Source of the DNA: Actinomycetota bacterium
Lineage (GTDB): Bacteria; Actinomycetota; Acidimicrobiia; Acidimicrobiales; Ilumatobacteraceae
Assembly (NCBI GenBank): GCA_005793785.1
Contig: SXPW01000114.1
Span: 1-5,086, forward strand
DNA: 5,086 nucleotides
Direction of reading: 5' to 3'
Part shown: one piece after another, positions 1 to 5,086 of the stretch
Position numbering within the stretch: the first letter of the stretch is position 1
How the letters are laid out: each line of letters begins with the position of its first letter
Notes under the pieces: model-generated
The model's database searches: none
What the model saw: only the letters and a program-made list of their open reading frames with translations
What the model was told of the DNA's origin: nothing
Program-made: the position numbers and the translations under genes

Positions 1-1014
1 GCCGCCCTCCACTCTGATGCGACGAAAGCCTGTGACGAGCGACGTGTAGTGGCGGGACGAGCCCAGGAGTTTGACCACCAACCTGTAACGCTGCGGGTCC
101 TCCGCCGACCACGGCCGCACATCTGCGATGTTGAACTCCGCCGTCACGCGATGACCCCGGAAGATATATCGCTCGTCGTACTCGTGCGGCACCTTTCCGA
201 TGACGGGTTCGCAGATTCGACGCCCCGAGAGTTCTTCCCACCACATCTGTAGAGATACCCCCGCTTCGGGTGCGTCGTTGAAGACGATTTCGGTCTCGAC
301 GGTTGCCGTACCACAACGTTGGTCGGCATCGAAGTCCGTCGTGCAGGTCACTGAATGAACGTGCACGGATGGGCGTGCCTCGACGAAAACCGAGCGATGG
401 AGTCCGGCCATCCACCATTGATCTTGATCTTCGACGTAACTCTGCGCGCTGTAGCGCACCACGACGACGGCGAGTTCGTTGTTCCCGGGGCGAACGAATT
501 CGGTGATGTCGTACTCGCTGCCGAGTCGACTATCGGTTCCATAGCCGACGAATTCGTGGTTTACGTACACCATGTGCACGCTCTCAGCGCCACCGATGTG
601 CAACACCAGTCGCTCGCGTAACCATGCCGCGGGCAGGGAGAATGAACGCCGGTAGATGCCGGTGGGATTGTGCGAAGGGAGATTCGGCGGTGGCCCATCG
701 AAGGGCATGTCGATGTTCGTGTAGTGCGGATGATCTCCGACTTCCTGCAGGGTCCAATTTCCGGGAACTTCGACGCGATGCCACCTCCTGCCGAGCGACG
801 TCGTTCGTCCGCGTAACTCGGATTCCTTGACCTGATCCGGAGAATCGACCAGCAACAATCGCCACTCACCGTCGAGGGACTTGCGTCGAGCCGGACGCAT
901 CGCCCTCGTCGCCTCGATCGAATCACTCAGCACCAATGGTGGACGCATGGGGAGTCGGTGACACTCCACCACGTTCGGATCGCGCCAGAACTCCGTTTGC
1001 GGTCCGATCACCAC
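1..1014 (-). CDS. lacZ: Beta-galactosidase, glycoside hydrolase family 2, N-terminal part (truncated by window edge)
   Basis: The frame is open from 1014 down to base 1 and gives 338 residues. It follows the N-terminal third of E. coli LacZ (about 1,024 residues), an enzyme that hydrolyses terminal beta-galactosides such as lactose. Visible landmarks are FWRDPNVVECHRLPMRPP (9-26), SLDGEWR (46-52), VPGNW (83-87), YTN (98-100), NPTG (116-119), GYGTDSRLGSEYD (157-169), EDQDQWW (195-201), and WSAEDPQRY (302-310), and the frame ends in GFRRIRVEGG at the barrel entry. The jelly-roll sugar-binding domain covers about 40-214 and an Ig-like domain about 215-329. Asn100 and Asp198 should correspond to substrate-contacting Asn102 and Asp201 of E. 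coli. The catalytic glutamates lie beyond the window, so activity cannot be judged. The start is well fixed: two in-frame TGA codons lie at 1060-1065, the first possible start after them is GTG 1014-1012, and AAGGA lies 7 bases upstream. No signal peptide is seen, so the enzyme is probably cytoplasmic. It is the only catabolic gene here and may be unrelated to its neighbours. Confidence 0.93.
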   Translation of the reverse strand, partial: MVIGPQTEFWRDPNVVECHRLPMRPPLVLSDSIEATRAMRPARRKSLDGEWRLLLVDSPDQVKESELRGRTTSLGRRWHRVEVPGNWTLQEVGDHPHYTNIDMPFDGPPPNLPSHNPTGIYRRSFSLPAAWLRERLVLHIGGAESVHMVYVNHEFVGYGTDSRLGSEYDITEFVRPGNNELAVVVVRYSAQSYVEDQDQWWMAGLHRSVFVEARPSVHVHSVTCTTDFDADQRCGTATVETEIVFNDAPEAGVSLQMWWEELSGRRICEPVIGKVPHEYDERYIFRGHRVTAEFNIADVRPWSAEDPQRYRLVVKLLGSSRHYTSLVTGFRRIRVEGG

Positions 1015-1102
1015 GTCCCCATCCTTGTGGATGACGCGTGTTCGGTGGTCGCTTGTCGGTCATCAGGGACTCGCCTCGGTAGCCTGTCGTCAGGTACATC
1101 CG
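1015..1102. other. Divergent intergenic region between the beta-galactosidase and Wzz-like genes
   Basis: This 88-bp gap must hold the 5' signals of both divergent genes if each is transcribed from its own start. I searched both strands for a -35/-10 pair and found none that is convincing: TTGTCG at 1053-1058 has no well-spaced TANNNT partner. No palindrome stands out. The extent depends on the GTG 1103 start chosen for the plus-strand gene. Confidence 0.5.
1022..1026 (-). promoter_or_regulatory. Ribosome binding site of the beta-galactosidase gene
   Basis: On the minus strand AAGGA stands 7 bases before GTG 1014-1012. This supports the GTG start, which is also the first in-frame start after the tandem stops at 1060-1065. 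A second in-frame GTG follows directly at 1011-1009 and is less well spaced. Confidence 0.7.
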
Positions 1103-2293
1103 GTGACACAACGCAGCGACACCGACTTCAGCCTCCTCGCTGGAGTGGACCTCCAAGCATTTTGGGAGACGCTCAAATTGCGCTGGTGGGTGATCCCCGC
1201 CGTCGTAGGTGTGGCCGTGGGTTTCCTCTGGGCGCAGGAGTCCGACCTCCGCACGGAACCAGCCTCGTACTACGTGTCGGAGACGTATGAAGCACGCGAC
1301 TCCACCGCAGTACTCGCGAGCGTGGGAATCGATCCCGTTTCCGTCCGTGCATTCCCCGATGCCAACAATCAACTCTTCCTCCTACAGAGTGCAACCGTGA
1401 AGGCCGAGATTGCCGAGCAAATCGGCAGCGACATCGCGGTAACCATCACCCGCAGCCGACCGACGTTCACCCTGGTCGACACGTTGGAGAGTGACGGACA
1501 GAGTTCGTTCGTCTTCACGAGCGCAGGCGTTCCGACCTACTCCTACTCCTGCAACGAACCGGTGAAGGCGGATTGTCGGGCAGCGATCGCCGCCTACGTC
1601 GCCAAGACCACGGAGGTACGACGGGATGCACTCGCTGCGGGACTTGCCGACTTGCGCGCCGTCCTCGACCAGGTGCAGTCGACGTCACCCGATGCCGGTG
1701 TCGCCACCAAGATTGCAGCAATCAAGGTTCTGGAAGAACGTCTCGATACTCCACTCCTGAAGATTTCCGAATTTGAGGAAGCAATCGGGGCCACTCTGTC
1801 GAGTGTGCGACGACCGACCTATACCTTCGGTATTGCCGCTGGACTCGTGGTCGCACTCCTCATCCTGTTGCAATTGACCTATACCGACAGTCGCATCCGT
1901 ACGATTCGACAGCTCGCACGTCTCATCGGGGCAGAGCGCGTCCTTGGTCAGATTCGCGAAACAGCCGATGAGGTTGGTGATCGACGCGTGGCAATGTCCC
2001 TGCACATGTCGTTGAGTCGTGCGAGTGCAACCACGGTGCGCTTCCTCCCGCTTCGTGCCGCACTCGTCAGTGATGAACCGCTCCGACGCTTGGCCACGAC
2101 GAGTGGTGCCCTCTCCAACGTTGCCCAACCCTTTGCCCAGTTGAGTGTTCCCGCACTCACCGACGCATCGCCTGCCGAGGTGGATGTCATCGTGGTTCGG
2201 CGGAATCGCGACCTGCGTCACGATCTCGGCGAGGTACTCGTTGCCCTCGAGCGCTCAGACCGGGTCATCGCCGGTGTGCTTCTGCTGAATTAG
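1103..2293 (+). CDS. Wzz-like polysaccharide chain-length / co-polymerase protein with degenerate BY-kinase-like tail
   Basis: The 396-residue product has the plan of a polysaccharide co-polymerase, a membrane protein that sets the chain length of exported glycans. The first helix is at about 28-44 (WWVIPAVVGVAVGFLWA). An extracytoplasmic domain of about 195 residues follows, with an alanine/leucine-rich helical stretch at about 161-236 that may form a coiled coil. The second helix is at about 240-260 (YTFGIAAGLVVALLILLQLTY), followed by a cytoplasmic tail (262-396). The tail ends in VIAGVLLLN after VDVIVVRRNRDLRHDLGEVL, a pattern typical of the last strands of Wzc/CpsD tyrosine kinases. It is only about 135 residues long and shows no Walker A loop and no tyrosine cluster, so it is probably catalytically dead. 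Cys150 and Cys158 could form an extracytoplasmic disulfide. I chose GTG 1103 because the Wzz-type N-terminus begins there. TTG 1025 or ATG 1031 would leave only 10-16 bp before the divergent gene. The ribosome site is weak (CAGG, about 8 bases upstream). Confidence 0.75.
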   Translation: MTQRSDTDFSLLAGVDLQAFWETLKLRWWVIPAVVGVAVGFLWAQESDLRTEPASYYVSETYEARDSTAVLASVGIDPVSVRAFPDANNQLFLLQSATVKAEIAEQIGSDIAVTITRSRPTFTLVDTLESDGQSSFVFTSAGVPTYSYSCNEPVKADCRAAIAAYVAKTTEVRRDALAAGLADLRAVLDQVQSTSPDAGVATKIAAIKVLEERLDTPLLKISEFEEAIGATLSSVRRPTYTFGIAAGLVVALLILLQLTYTDSRIRTIRQLARLIGAERVLGQIRETADEVGDRRVAMSLHMSLSRASATTVRFLPLRAALVSDEPLRRLATTSGALSNVAQPFAQLSVPALTDASPAEVDVIVVRRNRDLRHDLGEVLVALERSDRVIAGVLLLN

Positions 2294-3567
2294 TCGTTGT
2301 TGCCACTCGACACCGACGAAATCGGCGAAAACAGTCCGGCAATCAGCAGCGCCCACAAGAAGTGGGTACCAATGAAGAAGGACTCCTGCGTTGCAGCAGC
2401 AAGGACGAAACACACCAACAGAAAACTTGGGGCTACGGCGCCGAACGACGTGGATGACCCGTGTGCTCGGACTCCGAACCACACCATTCCCGCGAACAAC
2501 ACCATGGCAAGCACTCCACCACCCAACAACACATCGTGGTAGCCGTTGTGTGACCAGTCGGTGTCCCACACCGCCCACCATGCTCCCTGTTTGAAAAAGA
2601 GCGGTGTCCGCCATGCAGCCATCCATCCCCATCCATGGAACGGCTTCTCAAGGAACCCCGTCCAACTCAACGACCACAGTGCACCCCTCGAATTGAACGT
2701 GGAGGTTTCGCCCGACACCGTGGAGAGCCCACCCACCGTACGCAGTGCAATAAACATGACTACCGCGACAACTACAACCGCAACCGGTGCGGCATCACGG
2801 ACGGCGCGCGGTATTCGGTGAGTGGTGACCGAACGAGCGACGAACCACACCAACAACGCACCGACTGCGACCGCCAGTGCGAGCGGTGACGTCCGCGATT
2901 CGGTTCGCCACAGGACGAAGACTGCGACTCCAGCGACGGCGGCGAGTCCAATAGATGCACTGATGGTGCGCCGGCTCCATCGCTCCCGCAACACGCTGAC
3001 GATCCCGACGATCCCGAGCAGGGCACCCGCCGCCACCGGGGCGAGTGAGTTGCGGTTGAAATAGACACCGATCCAATAGCGCTCTTCCTCGCTTACCGCG
3101 CCATCCCAGTTCCGCCACACGGCAATCAACGACATGGCAAGACCACACGACATCGCTGCGGTGAGAATTCCCCAAAACTGCACCCGTGTGAAGGTCGTGG
3201 CGAGATACAGACCAACGCTCGTGGTGAGAACGAGCGACACGAATTCCGGAAGGGAATGTCGCGCGAGCGTCGACCACATCACGGTGAGGCCGAGCCAGAG
3301 GTGAAACGCCACGAGAAACTGTCCTCGACGTTGACACAGGAAGTCACCGGAAAGTCGACGCACGAGGAGCGCGAGTGCGGGAATTTGTATCGCTACGAAT
3401 GTCGCGAAATGGGCATGTCCGATCGTCGGCAGCGCCACGAAGCGTTGGTACTCGGCACTCCTGGACCAAAGTTGATACACGGGGCCCTGTGTCAGGAGAC
3501 AGAGTGCACCTACGGCGTACAGCACCTCCGCCTGTCGCACCGTACGAGTTGTCGTCAAACGTGACAT
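2290..3567 (-). CDS. O-antigen ligase / polymerase family membrane protein (WaaL/Wzy type)
   Basis: The 425-residue product has about 12 hydrophobic segments, near residues 12-32, 53-70, 84-103, 107-124, 130-151, 174-193, 203-220, 226-244, 260-276, 344-365, 377-395 and 398-413. A large hydrophilic loop at about 277-343 carries FNSRGALWSLSW (291-302), EKPFHGWGW (307-315) and SHNGYHD (339-345). This loop, with its conserved arginine and histidine, is the hallmark of the O-antigen ligase superfamily, which transfers a lipid-linked glycan to an acceptor or polymerises repeat units outside the membrane. FNRNSLAP (170-177) is another typical element. Sequence alone does not separate ligase from Wzy-type polymerase. 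ATG 3567-3565 is preferred because the transmembrane protein begins just after it. The frame extends upstream to GTG 3654, but those 29 residues are polar, cysteine-bearing and unlike the family. No well-spaced ribosome site precedes ATG 3567; GGTAGG is 12 bases away. The gene converges on the Wzz-like gene with a 4-bp overlap. Confidence 0.8.
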   Translation of the reverse strand: MSRLTTTRTVRQAEVLYAVGALCLLTQGPVYQLWSRSAEYQRFVALPTIGHAHFATFVAIQIPALALLVRRLSGDFLCQRRGQFLVAFHLWLGLTVMWSTLARHSLPEFVSLVLTTSVGLYLATTFTRVQFWGILTAAMSCGLAMSLIAVWRNWDGAVSEEERYWIGVYFNRNSLAPVAAGALLGIVGIVSVLRERWSRRTISASIGLAAVAGVAVFVLWRTESRTSPLALAVAVGALLVWFVARSVTTHRIPRAVRDAAPVAVVVVAVVMFIALRTVGGLSTVSGETSTFNSRGALWSLSWTGFLEKPFHGWGWMAAWRTPLFFKQGAWWAVWDTDWSHNGYHDVLLGGGVLAMVLFAGMVWFGVRAHGSSTSFGAVAPSFLLVCFVLAAATQESFFIGTHFLWALLIAGLFSPISSVSSGNND

Positions 3568-3603
3568 CCGACTTGTGAACCTACCGCAACTCTCTTCCTT
3601 GGC

Positions 3604-3617
3604 ATTCGTACACGAAT
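3604..3617. repeat. Short inverted repeat, possible operator
   Basis: ATTCGT and ACGAAT form perfect 6-base arms around a 2-base spacer. The last base is shared with the TTGACG element at 3617-3622. A repressor site would fit this position, but a palindrome of this size can occur by chance. Confidence 0.25.
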
Positions 3618-3644
3618 TGACGTGATTGAACGAGTCGCTATCTC
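3617..3644 (+). promoter_or_regulatory. Candidate promoter for the glycosyltransferase-ABC ATPase operon
   Basis: TTGACG (3617-3622) matches five of six consensus -35 bases. TATCTC (3639-3644) follows after a 16-base spacer but matches only three of six -10 bases. The position, about 45 bases before ATG 3690, is reasonable. The weak -10 keeps confidence low. Confidence 0.3.
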
Positions 3645-3689
3645 CGCACACCACTAGTCTTGATGTGCGGTGAGGAAGCGAAGTCGGCG

Positions 3690-4406
3690 ATGAAACGCCA
3701 GTTTCCGATCATCATCACCGTCAGGGATCGTTTGTCGGATCTCCTTTTGCTGCTGGATTGGCTGAACAACGTCGGTCAGCGGGAGGTGTGGCTGTGTGAC
3801 AATGCCAGCACCTACGAACCGATGGTGAGATTTCTCTCCACCACCAAACATCACGTGATCTACAACCGGCGAAACCTTGGTCACCGCTCGCCCTGGTTGA
3901 GCGGATTGGTGGCCGAACTTGGGGCTACGCGCCCGTTCGTAGTTACCGACCCCGACGTGGTGCCGTGTGAGACCTGTCCGTTGGACGCGCTCGATTATTT
4001 CTGGGAGACACTGCAACTTCACCATGACATGGACAAGGTTGGGTTCTCCTTGCGAATCGACGACCTGCCGGTTCACTTTGCACACCGAAAGTCGGTGATT
4101 GCTTGGGAACGACAGTTCTGGAATCAAGAATTCAAGCCTGGATTCTTCTTTGCACCTATCGATACCACCTTTGCTGTGTACCGACCGGGTTTGGGTCATC
4201 AGAATGGACGGTCGCTTCGCGCAACCTCGCCCTACGAGGCTCGACACATGCCGTGGTACGAGAACTCCAACGAACCGACCGCTGAACAGCGTTACTACAA
4301 GTTGAATGCCGACCGCCTCGTGTCCAATTGGAATTCCGATCGGATTCCGGCGAACGTCCGCGCAAAACTGCGTCATCTCGGCAACAATGAGACGAACCAA
4401 CCATGA
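3690..4406 (+). CDS. GT-A-fold glycosyltransferase (family 2-like)
   Basis: The 238-residue product is a soluble, cytoplasmic sugar transferase that probably adds one sugar from a nucleotide-sugar donor to a growing surface glycan. It opens with the GT-A strand FPIIITVRDRLSDL (5-18). Then come DNAST (37-41), NLGHRSPW (62-69) and the metal-binding DxD-type motif TDPDVVP (86-92, Asp87 and Asp89). FAPIDTTFAVYRPG (154-167) and RHMPWY (185-190) follow. This set is typical of a compact GT2-like family often found in polysaccharide clusters. Its length looks complete. Donor and acceptor cannot be read from sequence. ATG 3690 is chosen because the fold begins four residues later. GAGGAA at 3672-3677 lies upstream, with a slightly long 12-base spacing. 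TTG 3660 and ATG 3663 are in frame but would add residues of no family character. Its stop overlaps the next gene's start (ATGA), so the two are almost certainly co-transcribed and translationally coupled. Confidence 0.85.
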   Translation: MKRQFPIIITVRDRLSDLLLLLDWLNNVGQREVWLCDNASTYEPMVRFLSTTKHHVIYNRRNLGHRSPWLSGLVAELGATRPFVVTDPDVVPCETCPLDALDYFWETLQLHHDMDKVGFSLRIDDLPVHFAHRKSVIAWERQFWNQEFKPGFFFAPIDTTFAVYRPGLGHQNGRSLRATSPYEARHMPWYENSNEPTAEQRYYKLNADRLVSNWNSDRIPANVRAKLRHLGNNETNQP

Positions 4407-5086
4407 CCGAACCGGCAATCAGCGTCGACGCTCTCTGGAAGAACTTCCGGCTCTACCACGAACGAAATCGTTACATCAAGGCTGCGATGCTGCGCGGACG
4501 ACGGGCTCGATACGAGGAATTCTGGGCACTGAACGACGTGAGCCTCACCGTGCCCAAGGGTGCCACCGTAGGAATCATCGGTTCGAACGGATCGGGAAAA
4601 ACCACCTTGCTCAAGTGTTTGACCGGTATCTACTCCCCCGAACGTGGATCCGTCACCATAAATGGAAACATTGCAGCGTTGCTGGAGCTCGGCGCGGGTT
4701 TTCATGCGGAACTCTCGGGTACCGAGAACATCTACCTCAACGGATCGATACTCGGGATGTCGAAGAAGGAAATCGATGGCAAGTTCGACAGCATCGTCGA
4801 GTTTGCAGGTCTCGAACAATTCATCGATACCCCGGTGAAGAACTTCTCATCCGGAATGGTGGTTCGACTCGGTTTTTCCATCGCCACACACGTCGAACCA
4901 GAAGTGCTCTTGATCGACGAGATTTTGGCAGTAGGCGACCAATCGTTTCAACGTAAGAGCACCGAGAAGATCGAGCAGTTCCGACGCGACGGGCGAACGA
5001 TTCTCGTCGTTAGTCACTCACTGGGACTCGTCCAGCAGCTGTGTGACACCGTTGTTTGGTTGGAAAAGGGACATGTCAAGATGACC
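4403..5086 (+). CDS. ABC polysaccharide/polyol-phosphate exporter ATP-binding protein (Wzt/TagH type), 3' end beyond window
   Basis: The frame is open to the window edge and gives 228 residues. This is the ATPase of an ABC-2-type exporter that moves lipid-linked polysaccharide or teichoic-acid-like polymer across the inner membrane. The Walker A loop is GSNGSGKT (60-67). LLELGAGFHAELSGTENIYLNG-type sequence (93-114) occupies the Q-loop region, with Glu in place of Gln, as is usual in this subfamily. The ABC signature is FSSGM (148-152). Walker B is LLIDEILAVGD (169-179, catalytic Glu173), and the switch histidine is His205 in VVSHS. All catalytic parts are therefore present. Whether a C-terminal carbohydrate-binding domain, as in Wzt of E. 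coli O9a, follows is unknown because the window ends. The partner permease (Wzm/TagG) is not in the window; it often precedes the ATPase, but here a glycosyltransferase does. No clear ribosome site is seen, so translation probably depends on the ATGA overlap with the upstream gene. Confidence 0.93.
   Translation, partial: MTEPAISVDALWKNFRLYHERNRYIKAAMLRGRRARYEEFWALNDVSLTVPKGATVGIIGSNGSGKTTLLKCLTGIYSPERGSVTINGNIAALLELGAGFHAELSGTENIYLNGSILGMSKKEIDGKFDSIVEFAGLEQFIDTPVKNFSSGMVVRLGFSIATHVEPEVLLIDEILAVGDQSFQRKSTEKIEQFRRDGRTILVVSHSLGLVQQLCDTVVWLEKGHVKMT

Larger units (their letters stand above)
3568..3689. other. Divergent intergenic region between ligase and glycosyltransferase genes
   Basis: The 122-bp gap separates two divergent genes and should contain promoters for both. 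It holds a TTGACG element and a short inverted repeat, listed separately. For the minus strand, TAGGTT near the start resembles a -10 element but has no matching -35 at normal spacing. Confidence 0.55.

Noticed and set aside
1053..1085. Possible promoter TTGTCG (1053-1058) with TAGCCT (1080-1085) for the Wzz-like gene
   Set aside because: The spacer is 21 bases, too long for a standard promoter, and both elements are weak.
923..1372. 149-codon minus-strand frame spanning the divergent gap, with an ATG near 1064
   Set aside because: It overlaps the start of the beta-galactosidase in another frame and runs antisense into the Wzz-like gene. I considered whether its end was a frameshifted N-terminus of the beta-galactosidase, but the GTG 1014 start with AAGGA explains that gene without a frameshift.
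1685..2221. 178-codon minus-strand frame inside the Wzz-like gene
   Set aside because: It is fully antisense to a coherent two-helix membrane protein and shows no recognisable domain.
3568..3654. 29-residue N-terminal extension of the ligase from GTG 3654
   Set aside because: The added residues are polar and cysteine-bearing, unlike the family's membrane start, and would use nearly all the divergent control region.
2424..3929. 14-base direct repeat AACTTGGGGCTACG at 2424-2437 and 3916-3929
   Set aside because: One copy is antisense within the ligase gene and the other is within the glycosyltransferase gene. One shared 14-mer in 5 kb is near what chance allows, and the flanks do not match.
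3654..4418. 254-codon open frame on the minus strand opposite the glycosyltransferase
   Set aside because: It mirrors the glycosyltransferase and the start of the ATPase, both clearly recognisable families on the plus strand. Its translation has no family character or membrane pattern.
4306..4956. 216-codon plus-strand frame overlapping the ABC ATPase
   Set aside because: The frame used by the ATPase has all Walker and signature motifs. This one is arginine-rich and featureless, as expected from an out-of-frame reading.

Overview
This 5.1-kb window looks like part of a bacterial cell-surface polysaccharide locus with one end of a beta-galactosidase gene beside it. GC content is moderate. Arginine is often written CGA, with frequent TCG and GGA codons, and GTG starts occur. 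The first half of the polysaccharide block encodes a Wzz-type protein with a tyrosine-kinase-like tail, an architecture common in Actinobacteria. An actinobacterium, perhaps of the Acidimicrobiia type, is my best guess. It is an inference from style, not from a marker gene.

Layout: (1) Bases 1-1014, minus strand: the first 338 residues of a glycoside hydrolase family 2 beta-galactosidase (LacZ type), cut by the left window edge before the catalytic barrel. (2) Bases 1103-2293, plus strand, divergent from it: a two-helix chain-length-determinant (Wzz-like) membrane protein whose cytoplasmic tail resembles a shrunken BY-kinase domain without an ATP-binding loop. (3) Bases 2290-3567, minus strand: a polytopic O-antigen ligase/polymerase family protein, meeting gene 2 tail to tail with a 4-bp overlap. 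(4) Bases 3690-4406, plus strand: a GT-A-fold glycosyltransferase. (5) Bases 4403-5086, plus strand: a Wzt/TagH-type polysaccharide ABC-exporter ATPase, overlapping gene 4 by ATGA and cut by the right window edge.

How they fit together: the glycosyltransferase would build a glycan on the cytoplasmic face. The ABC ATPase, with a permease that is not in the window, would export it. The ligase/polymerase and the Wzz-like protein would polymerise the chain, set its length or transfer it outside the membrane. Genes 4 and 5 are almost certainly one operon. The others are on alternating strands, so the block has at least three transcription units.

The two non-coding gaps are short (88 and 122 bp), both between divergent genes. 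There is no stretch over 300 bases without a gene. I see no RNA gene, mobile element, CRISPR array or convincing terminator. I did not find a clearly new biological system. The most unusual items are the degenerate kinase-like tail of the Wzz-like protein and the mixture of ABC-exporter and Wzy/Wzz-type parts.
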